NCBI GenBank assembly: GCA_905479265.1
Contig: CAJQLX010000013.1
Coordinates: 1-64,000 of the forward strand
Source of the DNA: an uncultured Alphaproteobacteria bacterium
Lineage (GTDB): Bacteria; Pseudomonadota; Alphaproteobacteria; UBA7985
Direction of reading: 5' to 3'
Length of the DNA stretch: 64,000 nt
A program made the translations under genes and the position numbers. Within the stretch, counting starts at the first letter, position 1. Each line of letters opens with the position of its first letter. Shown one piece after another: positions 8,691 to 17,855 of the stretch. The notes below the pieces were generated by a model. The model was not told where the DNA came from and made no database searches. It saw only the letters and a list, made by a program, of their open reading frames with translations.

Positions 8691-9713
8691 CTAGTTGTAC
8701 TTGCTGAAGGTTGCCTTCAGGTCTTCGAGCAGCGCAGCGCCGTCCAGACCGCGTGCATCCGCACGGCTGATCCAGTCTGCTTCCATGAAGGAAATCTGCT
8801 CAGCCCAGCGCGCGATTTCCGCATCGGAAAGCGTGGTCACTGTACCGCCGCCGTCGATGGCCGCCTGCATGCCGACTTTGTCGGCTGCATCCCAACCAGC
8901 GCCAAGCAACTTAGCACCATTGATGCCGCCTGCTTCGTCGAGCGCAGCCTGCAGATCCGCTGGCATCGCGTCATACTTCGCCTGGTTCATCATGACGACG
9001 AACGGCGTGGTGTACAAACCGCCTGGAATAGACAGGTGGTAGTCAACCAGCTCGCTCAGGCGGAAACCAGCAACGGACTCATAGGGGAACATTGCCCCAT
9101 CAGCCACGCCTTTGGAAATCGCTTCATAGGCCTGAGACGCAGGCATTGCGACGGGAACAGCGCCAAGCGCTTCGGACATGCGGACACCGCCGCCGCCAAC
9201 ACGCAGCTTGACGTCAGCCAAGTCTTCGAGCGACTCAATCGGCTTTTTGGTGTGAATGGCACCCGGGCCGTGAACGAACAGGGTGATAACCTTGACGTCT
9301 TCGAGTTCTTCGCCGAAGCCAATGTTACGCGTGTACCAATCCCAAGCAGCCTGTGAACCGGCCTCAGCAGAGCCGGACAGGAACGGTAATTCAATCGCGC
9401 GCAAAACCTCAAACGGGCCCGGCGTGTAGGCTGCGACGTGGTAAACCAAGTCAGATGCACCCGCACGGACGAGGTCATACTGCGCTGGTGGGCCCCCAAT
9501 TGGTGCTGGATCGACATTGATCTTGATCCGGCCATCAGACGCTTCGTCAACCGAAGCAATCCAGTCCTTGAGCGTTGTTGCGATCATATGGTGCTGTGGC
9601 GGCAACCACGTGCCCATCCGCAGCGTCACGGTCTCTTGTGCCGACGCAACGCCAGCGGACAGTGCAACGGCGCTCGCCGCGATACCGGCAAGCATGTATT
9701 TCGTAAATTTCAT
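8691..9713 (-). CDS. dctP: TRAP transporter substrate-binding protein (DctP)
   Basis: The 340-residue periplasmic protein begins with a clear Sec signal (KFTKYMLAGIAASAVALSAG, cleavage near AQE). DctP hallmarks follow: LRMGTWLPPQHHM, the LEDLADVKLRV segment, and a central MSEALGAVPVAMPASQAYEAISKGVADGA region. It captures the substrate for DctQM. ATG 9713 has GGAGGA five bases upstream; the longer frame adds 16 residues ahead of the signal peptide and is not used. Together with DctQM it serves an oxidised organic compound, perhaps the substrate of the adjacent catabolic operon. Confidence 0.92.
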   Translation of the reverse strand: MKFTKYMLAGIAASAVALSAGVASAQETVTLRMGTWLPPQHHMIATTLKDWIASVDEASDGRIKINVDPAPIGGPPAQYDLVRAGASDLVYHVAAYTPGPFEVLRAIELPFLSGSAEAGSQAAWDWYTRNIGFGEELEDVKVITLFVHGPGAIHTKKPIESLEDLADVKLRVGGGGVRMSEALGAVPVAMPASQAYEAISKGVADGAMFPYESVAGFRLSELVDYHLSIPGGLYTTPFVVMMNQAKYDAMPADLQAALDEAGGINGAKLLGAGWDAADKVGMQAAIDGGGTVTTLSDAEIARWAEQISFMEADWISRADARGLDGAALLEDLKATFSKYN

Positions 9714-9866
9714 CTTTTCCTCCCGTAGATGAGATGATTGACGGGGCGTGTTTCCCCGCACTCAATCAGCCAAAGGGTCTCGAAATATTGGGCAGCCCTT
9801 TTGAAGAAGACGTCACCTACTCGTCTCCCGAACTCGCCCAACCTTCAGATTGCTGAGGCATATTTA

Positions 9867-9896
9867 ACCTAACAAGACCCAGAGCCTGCTTGTCAA
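9867..9896 (-). promoter_or_regulatory. dctPp: Possible sigma-70 promoter for dctPQM
   Basis: On the minus strand TTGACA (9891-9896) is followed after 18 bases by TTAGGT (9867-9872). The -35 is perfect and the -10 poor. It lies about 155 bases upstream of the dctP start, in the 225-base gap after the acyl-CoA synthetase gene, where I see no other gene. Confidence 0.35.
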
Positions 9897-9938
9897 ACGT
9901 ATCGTGTTAAGTTTGGGTCAATCTGACAGCAAAAACCG

Positions 9939-11414
9939 TCATTCGAGGACAAGCGCGCGAACATCGTCGCGGACGACCTTGCCCATCGCGTTGCGTGGCA
10001 GGGCATCGACGAAGATGATGCGCCTGGGGTGCTTGTAGCGCGCAAGCTCATCACTGAGCTGTTTCTGGATCGGCTCTAGGGGGCGCGCTTCACCCTCGAT
10101 CACGGCAACGGGCGTCTGCCCCCAACGCGCACTCGGCACCCCAACGACGCAGCAATCAGCAATGCCCGCTATGCCCCGCAGCACGCGTTCAATCTCGGCG
10201 GGATAGATGTTTTCGCCGCCAGAGATAACCACATTTTTCAACCGGTCACGGAACCAATAGACGCCCTGCGCATCCACGGAGGCAACGTCCCCCGACGCCC
10301 AAAATCCATCGTTGTCGATTAGGGGCTTATCAGGCCAATACCGGCTGGCCAGATTGGGTGCCTTGATCAGGATTTCACCCGGTTCGTTCAGGCCGGGCTG
10401 CGCCCCGCTCGCATTCCGTAGCTTGATCTCAACCCCGCGCGGCGCCGTCCCGATCGAGCCCGGTTGGGCCAAGGCCTGATCAACGGTTTGAAAGATTGAA
10501 ATCGGTCCTGATTCCGTCGCCCCGTAAACCTGCAACGCGGGAATTCCCCGGTCTTGCAAGGCCGAAATCAACCCAAGGGGAACGTCGGTCGAGCCAATGG
10601 CTACCGCCCGCAAATCGCTCAAATCCAAGCCTGACCAAGCCGGCAGAGCCAGCATCGCCTGCAGCGTCGCAGGAACGTGCAGCGTCAGGGTCGGTTTGAA
10701 GCTCTCGTGCAGTGCCGCCATTTGGTTCGGTTCAAAGGCCGTCATCACCCGCACTTGCGCGCCGGAAAGCAGGGCTGACAGCGTTTGGATCGCCAAACCG
10801 CCCACGTGGAACATGGGCAAGATGGTCAGCACCCGGTCCTGACGCCCACCAAGGTTATAATCGTGCATCGCCGCGGAAAACTGCGCGTTGGCCCAGACCG
10901 CATCTTGGCCGTGTACCGCGCCTTTTGGCCGACCGGTTGAGCCCGAGGTGTAGACCAGCAGCAGGTCATCCCCGCCCCGTCCTGTGTCCGGCACGCGATC
11001 ATCGGCTGAACCACGGGCGATCAGCGCGCCAAGATCATACGTCGGCACACCCAGCTCAGCGGCCTGTGTCTGGTATCCGTGCAAAGTCAGCAGCACGCGC
11101 GGCGCGGCATCGTCCAGCATCCACGCCCATTCCTTGCCGCTCAACCGCCAATTCAACGGCATCAGCACACAGCCCATCCGCGCGCAAGCGAACAGCAGGA
11201 TCAGCAAAGCCGCTGAATTCTTACCCAAGTGTGCAACGCGGTCACCGGGCTGCACACCCAGCGCAGAAAGGGTCGCGGCCAAGCGCTCGGACTGCGCCAC
11301 CACCTCAGCCAGCGTATAAGACCCATCGTCGCCAAGCAGCCTTGCTTGCTGTCCATCTTCGGTTGTCGCAGCGGCTTTCAGTGCCGCTAGGATCGGCCCG
11401 GCACTAGTCGTCAT
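9939..11414 (-). CDS. AMP-dependent acyl-CoA synthetase / ligase
   Basis: The 491-residue protein has the ANL-superfamily motifs in order: the P-loop YTSGSTGRPKGAVHG (about 170-185), YGATESGP (A5), the GEILIKAPN region, WFRDRLKNVVISGGENIYPAEIE (A8) and the A10 lysine in ALPRNAMGKVVRD. It activates a carboxylic acid to its CoA thioester through an acyl-adenylate. Its start overlaps the end of the acyl-CoA dehydrogenase gene by 11 bases, so they share an operon. Aliphatic or small aromatic acids are both possible. Confidence 0.88.
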   Translation of the reverse strand: MTTSAGPILAALKAAATTEDGQQARLLGDDGSYTLAEVVAQSERLAATLSALGVQPGDRVAHLGKNSAALLILLFACARMGCVLMPLNWRLSGKEWAWMLDDAAPRVLLTLHGYQTQAAELGVPTYDLGALIARGSADDRVPDTGRGGDDLLLVYTSGSTGRPKGAVHGQDAVWANAQFSAAMHDYNLGGRQDRVLTILPMFHVGGLAIQTLSALLSGAQVRVMTAFEPNQMAALHESFKPTLTLHVPATLQAMLALPAWSGLDLSDLRAVAIGSTDVPLGLISALQDRGIPALQVYGATESGPISIFQTVDQALAQPGSIGTAPRGVEIKLRNASGAQPGLNEPGEILIKAPNLASRYWPDKPLIDNDGFWASGDVASVDAQGVYWFRDRLKNVVISGGENIYPAEIERVLRGIAGIADCCVVGVPSARWGQTPVAVIEGEARPLEPIQKQLSDELARYKHPRRIIFVDALPRNAMGKVVRDDVRALVLE

Positions 11415-12660
11415 CGCTCTCGCCGGTTTCGTAGAGCGCCAACTTACCCAAGCGATCCAAGCAGATTTCCGCCGTCCACGGCAACATCAGCGACCCACAC
11501 CGACTGTCGCGATACAGCCGCTCAAGCGGCAAAGATTTCAGCATCGATTGACCGCCACAGGTTCGGATCGCCAGCGCGCACAGGCTCGCCGCCGTTTCCA
11601 TCACCACGTGCTGAGCGGTGTAGGCGCGCATCAGTTGCTCTTTGGTTGGGTCTGGGCAGGCTTCAGAAATGGCTTGGAACCATAGGGCTTTGGCGCTTTC
11701 CAGTTTGACGTTCATGTCGGCCACAGCGAGTTGCTTGGTTGGAAACTGGCGTCGTTTTACCGGTGGTAAGCCTTCGATTTCGCCGCGCAGATAAGCGATC
11801 GTGAAGTCATAGGCCGCCTGACAAATCCCCATGTACGTCGGTGAAAGCGTCATGAACATGTGTGGCCAGCGGGAGGCGGCTTGGAAATACAGTCCGTGCG
11901 GCATCAGCGCGGCGGAATCAGGCACGAAGACATCTTCAAAAATCAACGTCCGTGAAACCGTTCCGCGCATGCCCAAGGGATCCCATTCGCCCACGACCTT
12001 CACGCCCTCGGCTTTGGCCGGAACAGCGATATAGATGGTGTCGCGGCGGGAGTACTTTCCACTTTCTTGGATCTCGCCGCACAGGATGCCGTAATAGTCA
12101 GCAAAGCCAGAGAGGGATGCGAAAATTTTTTTTCCGTTGATGATCCAGCCGCCGTCGGTCGGCGTCGCCGTCGTGGACCATGGCGCAGCACCCGCTGCGG
12201 CGGCCCCGCCTTCGGAGAACGGCTGAGAATAGATCGCACCGTCCTCAACAATGCGCCGGAAATGCTCGCTGCGTCGGTTTTGATGGTCGGCCAGTGCGTC
12301 CGGCTCAAGGTCCAAATCATCCGACAGCGGCCCGGTCCAAAGCGTCGAGCAAACGTGCATGTTCCATGTTAGCGCCGTGGCACCACAAAACCGCCCCATC
12401 TCCGCTGCTGTCAGCATATACGCGCGGTAGTCTGCGCCTAAGCCCCCATGCTCCTTCGGCACGCCAATACCCAGCAAGCCATTGCCGTGCATGTCGTGAT
12501 AATTCTCCAGCGGAAAAGTCGCCTGCTGATCCCAACGGTGCGCACGGCTTGCCAGCGTGGTTTCGCCAAAGTCGCGAGCCAAGGTCGTCAGGTCGCGCTC
12601 TTGCTCCGTCAGCCGCCAGCCTTTGGCGTCAAACATCGGTTTTGGATTGATGGCACTCAT
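11404..12660 (-). CDS. Acyl-CoA dehydrogenase family protein
   Basis: A 418-residue flavoprotein with the three-domain ACAD layout: a helical N-terminal part ending GIGVPKEHGGLGADYRAYM, a beta-domain around GGWIINGKKIFASLSGFADYY, and a C-terminal helical bundle. It should oxidise an acyl-CoA at the alpha-beta bond with FAD. The family also includes flavin monooxygenases (DszC/HpaB-like), and a Gly/Ala-rich insert at SEGGAAAAGAAP where fatty-acyl ACADs have a tight TEP..GSD loop makes an atypical substrate likely. ATG 12660 is preferred over an in-frame TTG six bases earlier. Confidence 0.8.
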   Translation of the reverse strand: MSAINPKPMFDAKGWRLTEQERDLTTLARDFGETTLASRAHRWDQQATFPLENYHDMHGNGLLGIGVPKEHGGLGADYRAYMLTAAEMGRFCGATALTWNMHVCSTLWTGPLSDDLDLEPDALADHQNRRSEHFRRIVEDGAIYSQPFSEGGAAAAGAAPWSTTATPTDGGWIINGKKIFASLSGFADYYGILCGEIQESGKYSRRDTIYIAVPAKAEGVKVVGEWDPLGMRGTVSRTLIFEDVFVPDSAALMPHGLYFQAASRWPHMFMTLSPTYMGICQAAYDFTIAYLRGEIEGLPPVKRRQFPTKQLAVADMNVKLESAKALWFQAISEACPDPTKEQLMRAYTAQHVVMETAASLCALAIRTCGGQSMLKSLPLERLYRDSRCGSLMLPWTAEICLDRLGKLALYETGESDDD

Positions 12661-12672
12661 CAGCAAATCACT

Positions 12673-13398
12673 CTACAGGTTAAAATCGTGCAAAAAGGCG
12701 TTAACGGCTTCGGCCAAGGCATCGGGGCACTCCATCGGCAAGCCGTGTCCGGCGTCAAACTCGACGTAGCGCGACTGGGGCAACCGCTCGGCCATCTTAA
12801 CCATGGTTTTGCTCGGTGCATTCTGATCGTTCGACCCTGCGACAATCAGACAGGGACAGGCAACCTCGCCCAGTGCATCGCGGCGGTTGAATGTCACCAA
12901 CGTGTTCATCACGGTACGGAAGGTCGCTTCGGGAATGTCGGCGGACATCGCAGTGCCCAGCGCCAAGGCGGCATCACTGACACCATCACCGAGATAGCCC
13001 TTGGCCATTTCTGGTGCCAAGTCGGCCATTGTCTTTCCCGCGTCCAACCCGGCCATCCGCGCCTTGACGAAGGCTTCTTTGAAGCTGGGATCGGGGCCGC
13101 CAAAGGCTGGCGTGGTGCACACCAGCACCAAACCGGAAACACGGTCGGGATGATCCAAGGCGAAATCCAGCGCCAGCATGCCGCCGATCGAATGACCGAT
13201 CAGGACACTTGGGCTCTCCGGCAGCGCGCGTCCCAACCACTGCTTGAGTGTGTCAAAGCCATCGGGCAACCCCGGCTCACCCGCATATCCGGGCAGATTC
13301 ATAGCCCGCAGATCAGGACGCCCCATCGCCGACGCCAGCGCGTGAAACGTTCGCCCATCCGCCCCAATACCGTGCAAACCGGCAATCGTTCCCCTCAC
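12673..13398 (-). CDS. Alpha/beta hydrolase
   Basis: The 241-residue protein has the complete triad: nucleophile S70 in GHSIGG, D191 in AGSNDQNAPS and H218 in DAGHGLP. It starts with GTG that overlaps the upstream NicX-like gene's stop (GTGA), so the two are translationally coupled. In nicotinate catabolism an alpha/beta hydrolase (NicD) deformylates the product of NicX; the coupling makes an analogous deformylase role attractive here. Fold alone does not prove it: esterase, lactonase and C-C hydrolase roles are open. Confidence 0.8.
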   Translation of the reverse strand: MRGTIAGLHGIGADGRTFHALASAMGRPDLRAMNLPGYAGEPGLPDGFDTLKQWLGRALPESPSVLIGHSIGGMLALDFALDHPDRVSGLVLVCTTPAFGGPDPSFKEAFVKARMAGLDAGKTMADLAPEMAKGYLGDGVSDAALALGTAMSADIPEATFRTVMNTLVTFNRRDALGEVACPCLIVAGSNDQNAPSKTMVKMAERLPQSRYVEFDAGHGLPMECPDALAEAVNAFLHDFNL

Positions 13399-14429
13399 AA
13401 AACACGTCCTTCTGCTACGACCACGTCATCGTCCAATGCGATGGTGCAGTTCAGCATGGGCAGATCGAAATGTCCCTCCGTAAACCTTCCGGCAAACTCG
13501 TTTGCGCCGGTGGAAAAAAGGAAGTTTCCAGCAAAGCATCGCAGCTCAGTGCCGTTGGTCTCTGCCTTGTCGTACATACTCAACGCCTCATAGCGGGCTT
13601 TGGGGTTCAAGCCCCAGCCAACGTGGGAGACCGCGTAGGCGTTGCGATCGTCCCACGCTTCGAGATAGCGGGTAAGCTGCTCGAAATCCCGCCCTTCGCC
13701 GGTGATATCAGTGACAAAATCATCTTCAATCCTCAGGCGAATGGGTTTCTCCATATAGGTTTTGAACGTCAGGTTTACGTCCCCGGCGGCTAAGACCAGA
13801 ACACCATTGGTTGATTGCTCCGCAGGAAAGCTGACCACCACCCCACCGGGCCAGTGTGCCAAGGTGCCGGGGCGGTCCGTCCAGCCCCACACACCAGCGG
13901 TCACAGCACCCCCCATGGCGACGGTCAGGTCACTGCCCGCAGCCGAGGTCACGCGCATGGCTTTGGCCTCGCGACACCGCTTCACAGCGGCTTTGACCCG
14001 GTCTTTCATCGCCAGATCCGGCACGAGCCGTTCCAGACAATCAGGATGCTCGTTGGATACCACTTGCACCCGCGTCCCAGATTTGAGGATCTCCCCCAAT
14101 TCTCGGGCGTGCATCAAGCCTTCGAGCGTCAAATCAGCGACAAAGCTTGCGGACTTCAGCGCTTCAACCGCCACCGTTTGCCCATTGAGAACGGTTGCTG
14201 CACCCGTAGATCGCAGTGAAACAGGAGCCGTCTGTCGCGGTGTTGGCACCACCACGTGACAAATCTTTGCGCCCAGCATGTCCAAGGCGATTTCGCTCAA
14301 TTGAACGTTCAGCGGGCGTGACTGGCTTTCCGACAGGATCACCACGTCCTCGCCCGAGGCCACGCCGCAGCGCTCAAATACGGCTTTGAAAGCCTCAATC
14401 CATCGCGCCTCGATGCGGTCAAGCAGCAT
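13395..14429 (-). CDS. NicX-like (2,5-dihydroxypyridine 5,6-dioxygenase family) metal-dependent ring-cleavage enzyme
   Basis: The 344-residue protein resembles Pseudomonas NicX along its length, as far as I can recall that sequence: AGSDLTVAMGG, DRPGTLAHWPGG, then SHVGWGLNPKARY, GNFLFSTGAN and a C-terminal HFDLPMLNC segment. The residues H269, H320 and D322 fall where the iron ligands of NicX lie (H265, H318, D320). NicX opens the ring of 2,5-dihydroxypyridine to N-formylmaleamate. Here it sits between a P450 and an alpha/beta hydrolase, consistent with hydroxylation, ring opening and deformylation. The true substrate may be another N-heterocycle, or the protein may be one of the uncharacterised aminopeptidase-like relatives. 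Confidence 0.72.
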   Translation of the reverse strand: MLLDRIEARWIEAFKAVFERCGVASGEDVVILSESQSRPLNVQLSEIALDMLGAKICHVVVPTPRQTAPVSLRSTGAATVLNGQTVAVEALKSASFVADLTLEGLMHARELGEILKSGTRVQVVSNEHPDCLERLVPDLAMKDRVKAAVKRCREAKAMRVTSAAGSDLTVAMGGAVTAGVWGWTDRPGTLAHWPGGVVVSFPAEQSTNGVLVLAAGDVNLTFKTYMEKPIRLRIEDDFVTDITGEGRDFEQLTRYLEAWDDRNAYAVSHVGWGLNPKARYEALSMYDKAETNGTELRCFAGNFLFSTGANEFAGRFTEGHFDLPMLNCTIALDDDVVVAEGRVL

Positions 14430-14508
14430 ACTTATGGTTCCCTTCGGCCTCTAAGCCTCGTTTTTGCACTCAACCGATACCCTGCCCCAGCACGCTGCGG
14501 CGATCAAC

Positions 14509-15690
14509 TCACGGCGCAAGCAATACGCTCAGGCAAATCGGCCCTCGGAACCCAAACCCTCGCCATTCAACAGGCCGCGCAGGGTCGAGCTGTATCGACG
14601 GAAAGGTAGCGAACAAGCGTGGCAGCAACAGATCACCGATCAGCATCCGGGCAATGTGCGTCCCCATGCAGAAATGAGGACCATTGCCAAAGGCTTGGTG
14701 CGGCTTCTTTTCACGGAAAATGTTAAACCGTTCACCGTCTTCAAACACATCTTCGTCGCGATTGGCGGACGCCTTGGACACCAGCAGCACTCTGCCCGCT
14801 GGCACAAAGTAACCGTCAATGCTCGTATCCGCCTTGACCAGGCGCGATGTTGCCTGAATGGGCGCAACCCACCGGATGGCTTCCTCCATCGCGACATTCC
14901 AACTGACCTCTCCGGTCACCAGCGCACGGTGCTGGTCGGGATTGCTCAGAATGCCATAAACCGCCGTCAGCGCAGCGTCGCGCGGCTCATTAATGCCGCC
15001 GCCGATGGCGATTTTCAGGTTTGAGATCATATCCGCCCAGTCGATGGGGTCGTCGCTGTGCAGTTGTACCGACATCACCGACTCATCCGGCGTGCGCAGC
15101 TTTGCGTCTCTTGCCGTATCGAAGCAGGCCTGCATCTGATCGTTGGCGCGATCAGAGACCTCAAACGGCCCCGGCTGCCAGCCAAAGTTGCCGGCCCCAT
15201 CAATCAGCGCCTGTGACCAAAAGATCAGATCGTCATCGCTGGCGTTGGTCAGTCCGAGCAAATGCGCCAAGCACCGCGCCGCAACCGGCGCCGTAAGCTC
15301 GCCAAAGAGGTCAACCGGGCGATCCGTTGGCAAGCGATCCACGTACGCTGCCACCACTTCCGCGAACAAGGGCTTCCAAACCTCACGAATGTGACGCGCG
15401 GTGAAAGCCGGCTGCATCGCCCGGCGCAGGCGCATGTGGTCAGCCCCGTCTCGCCGCATCAAGGTCTTCGCCTGAAACGCCCGCTCCATCGGTGTGCTGG
15501 GGTCGTCCGAGCTAAACAGTTCCGGGTGCTCTTTGATGTGCTTGGTGTGCGCCGCTTTTGTGACCATGATCCGCCCGATGGCCGGAACATCCAGCAACGG
15601 GCATTCAGCCCGCAGACGGCGATAGGTGGGATAGGGATCCGCTGTCAGCTCTGCGATCGACAGGCTCTGATCGACTGGAATTTGTTTCAT
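14509..15690 (-). CDS. Cytochrome P450 monooxygenase
   Basis: The 393-residue soluble bacterial P450 has the haem-ligand loop FGNGPHFCMG (Cys341), the K-helix EEAIR (269-273) and the PERF-like GERFNIFR. In the I-helix the usual AGxxT is replaced by GGGINEPRDA (230-239), so the proton-relay threonine appears missing. Such variants can depend on substrate groups or glutamate for oxygen activation. ATG 15690 lies after GGGGGGAAG. It needs a ferredoxin and reductase, not encoded nearby. It likely hydroxylates or dealkylates the compound handled by the downstream genes; 79 bases separate it from the NicX-like gene. Confidence 0.9.
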   Translation of the reverse strand: MKQIPVDQSLSIAELTADPYPTYRRLRAECPLLDVPAIGRIMVTKAAHTKHIKEHPELFSSDDPSTPMERAFQAKTLMRRDGADHMRLRRAMQPAFTARHIREVWKPLFAEVVAAYVDRLPTDRPVDLFGELTAPVAARCLAHLLGLTNASDDDLIFWSQALIDGAGNFGWQPGPFEVSDRANDQMQACFDTARDAKLRTPDESVMSVQLHSDDPIDWADMISNLKIAIGGGINEPRDAALTAVYGILSNPDQHRALVTGEVSWNVAMEEAIRWVAPIQATSRLVKADTSIDGYFVPAGRVLLVSKASANRDEDVFEDGERFNIFREKKPHQAFGNGPHFCMGTHIARMLIGDLLLPRLFATFPSIQLDPARPVEWRGFGFRGPICLSVLLAP

Positions 15691-15730
15691 GCTTCCCCCC
15701 TTTGAAACCGACAGCATCGCCGCCTACCCC

Positions 15731-16189
15731 CTACCGTATCGCAAAAAGATCGATTTGTACGGCATGGGGCAAGCGCTGCCCTTTTCCCAAAAACAGTGTT
15801 CGATTAACCCAATCATAGCGCGGATCGCCCGTTTCCAGCCGCGCATGGGTGCGCATGTAGTATTGGTCTGGGGCGACGGTCTCACCTTGGGCCAGCGCCT
15901 GAATGACCTCGGGCGGACCGTGCCGATAGCCGAAGTTCACCACTTCAATCAGCGCGCCATCGTGGGTTTTGAACGCGTAGCGCGTATCGATCTCTGCGAC
16001 GTTATTGGCGAACACGGTTTGCCAGTCGGCACCAAGGTTCAAAATCTCTCCGCTGATCGCATCACCAATCACCTCTCCCCCCACAATAGGAATGATCCGG
16101 CGACGGCCCGCCAGCCCTGCGCCCATTTCCATCACGGGATCAAGCTGAACATGCAGCGTACAAACAAATTCGAGAACAGGCGCTTCCAT
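15731..16189 (-). CDS. DUF3237 family protein
   Basis: The 152-residue protein matches the DUF3237 (UPF0311) pattern: an N-terminal LEFVCTLHVQLDP strand, GRRRIIPIVGGEVIG, GADWQTV, and a C-terminal YYMRTHARLETGDPRYDWVNRTLFLG segment. The family is a small beta-barrel of unknown biochemical function often found beside aromatic and hydrocarbon degradation genes. ATG 16189 has GGAGGGG upstream. It is the first gene of the P450 to acyl-CoA synthetase series, 40 bases before the P450. Confidence 0.85.
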   Translation of the reverse strand: MEAPVLEFVCTLHVQLDPVMEMGAGLAGRRRIIPIVGGEVIGDAISGEILNLGADWQTVFANNVAEIDTRYAFKTHDGALIEVVNFGYRHGPPEVIQALAQGETVAPDQYYMRTHARLETGDPRYDWVNRTLFLGKGQRLPHAVQIDLFAIR

Positions 16190-16348
16190 GACCCCTCCAA
16201 CAACGTCCATGAACAAGACCATGCCGCGAATGTCGGGTCAAAGGGAGCCTTTTCTGAAGTCGCAGAACGATTACGTTTTGCGTTTTTCCTCGAATTTTTC
16301 GCAATTCTTATGTAAAATGCAAAGATTGTCTTAGTTTGGAATTTTACG

Positions 16349-17821
16349 ATGCGATCCATTTTCAAAATCAAGCCATTGATTCTGGCTTGTTTGCTGGGCG
16401 TTTTTGCCAGCGCGCCGGCCCGCGCCGACATTGCAACCCTTCTCTCCGCGCTTGTGCTCGGGTCTGCCGTTCTCAATGGCATAGACGATGGGCCATCCGA
16501 CCTGTCAAAAAGCCAACCTTCGAGCCAGATGGCACAGTCGTTCCGGGCATTGTCCAAGGCTGAGCGCCGGGCGATCCAGCGCCGCCTGAACGAGCTTGGT
16601 TTTTACAACCGGACCGTTGACGGCCTTTGGGGCACCGGAACGCTCAGCGCCCTTCGACGCTATGCCAAGAGCCGGGGACTGCGCCTGCAGGTTAATTCTT
16701 CGAGCGACGCGCGGCGTGTCTTGAACCAACTTCGCGGCAGATCAGCACCGGCGGTAAACCGCACGCAAAAAACAACCACCGGGGCCGACGCCGTTGCCAT
16801 CGATCCGGCGGGTTTGAGCCGATCGCGCATCAAGGATGTCCAACTTTGGCTCTCCGCCAATGGCTATGACGCTGGCCCCATCGATGGCGTCTTTGGCGGC
16901 CAGTCACAGGATGCCGCGCAACGCTACCTTGTCGGCAAAGGCCTCAGCGCGACGAACGTTAGCCTTGATGAGCTTTACGCCATGTTGGACGGCAGCTTGG
17001 ACACGCTGTTATCCGGACCGAAAATCTCGACTTCCGCATTCTCGGATTATCAAGACCTCGGGGAAAGAGAACTCGGCGTTGAATTGGCCCGGCGGGCCTA
17101 TTTTGCAGACGCAAGCCTGCTCGAAGACGAAGGTGCGCTCCGCCATTGGGTTGAGCAGGAATACCCCCGCGAGCGCTACGCCACCGGTCAGGCGCTTGCC
17201 AATAACCTAACCAGAGATTTCTACGACGGCACCCCAGATGAGCAGCAGTCAGCCGCTGGCATTCTCCAACGCTTGGTGTTGGCAAACCTGACCGACGAAC
17301 CCATCAAGTTTTCCATCCGGGATAAAGTCGTTCTGCAGCCGGTCAACTTTGTACCCAGCCGCGGCATTCCCATCCACGACCTGCGCTTGGGCAGAGAAAA
17401 CTTACTGCCCTACGACGTCGCTGTGCGCTTGGTCCCGATTGTTCCGGCCAAAGCATCCGCGCGGTTCTTCAATGACGCTGGTATCGACATTGGCCACTTA
17501 CCGGTTGATCAAGCCCGCGCCAACGCCATCCAGGCTCTCTTGCGCAGCAACACCGATCACGCGTTTGAGATGGTGTCCTTTGTCAGCCTGAACAGCCTCA
17601 GCAGCGCGCCCTTGAACGCCGACGGGAAACCAATGTTCGAAGCGGACGCGTCCTTTGACGGCTTTGCTTTGGTGCTCAAGCCGACATCGGCCAACGCCCA
17701 AACGTCTGAGACCATTCTCCATCAATGGGTCAGCCCAAACCAGCCGAAAACTTGGGGGCGAGGAACAGCAGCTTCGCCTTACAACGACCCAAGCATCTCA
17801 GCTGTTAGAGACACGTTCTAG
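16349..17821 (+). CDS. Secreted protein with two peptidoglycan-binding (PG_binding_1) domains
   Basis: A 490-residue protein with a Sec signal ending ASAPARA. Two PG_binding_1 repeats follow at about residues 70-125 (RAIQRRLNELGFYNRTVDGLWGTG) and 160-215 (IKDVQLWLSANGYDAGPIDGVFGG). The C-terminal 270 residues, beginning about FSDYQDLGERELG, have no domain I recognise. The first half should tether it to the cell wall in the periplasm. It is monocistronic, preceded by an AT-rich 160-base promoter region (16190-16348) and followed by a hairpin. Confidence 0.8.
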   Translation: MRSIFKIKPLILACLLGVFASAPARADIATLLSALVLGSAVLNGIDDGPSDLSKSQPSSQMAQSFRALSKAERRAIQRRLNELGFYNRTVDGLWGTGTLSALRRYAKSRGLRLQVNSSSDARRVLNQLRGRSAPAVNRTQKTTTGADAVAIDPAGLSRSRIKDVQLWLSANGYDAGPIDGVFGGQSQDAAQRYLVGKGLSATNVSLDELYAMLDGSLDTLLSGPKISTSAFSDYQDLGERELGVELARRAYFADASLLEDEGALRHWVEQEYPRERYATGQALANNLTRDFYDGTPDEQQSAAGILQRLVLANLTDEPIKFSIRDKVVLQPVNFVPSRGIPIHDLRLGRENLLPYDVAVRLVPIVPAKASARFFNDAGIDIGHLPVDQARANAIQALLRSNTDHAFEMVSFVSLNSLSSAPLNADGKPMFEADASFDGFALVLKPTSANAQTSETILHQWVSPNQPKTWGRGTAASPYNDPSISAVRDTF

Positions 17822-17830
17822 GGAACCAAA

Positions 17831-17855
17831 GCTGAGGCCAAGACGAGGCCTCAGC
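17831..17855. terminator. Hairpin between convergent genes, possible bidirectional terminator
   Basis: A perfect 9-bp stem GCTGAGGCC / GGCCTCAGC with a 7-base loop spans the 29-base gap between the peptidoglycan-binding gene and the aminotransferase stop. There is no T-run, so termination efficiency is doubtful. Confidence 0.5.

Noticed and set aside
12448-13593. 381-codon open frame on the plus strand
   Set aside because: Antisense to the acyl-CoA dehydrogenase, hydrolase and NicX-like genes; no domain recognisable.
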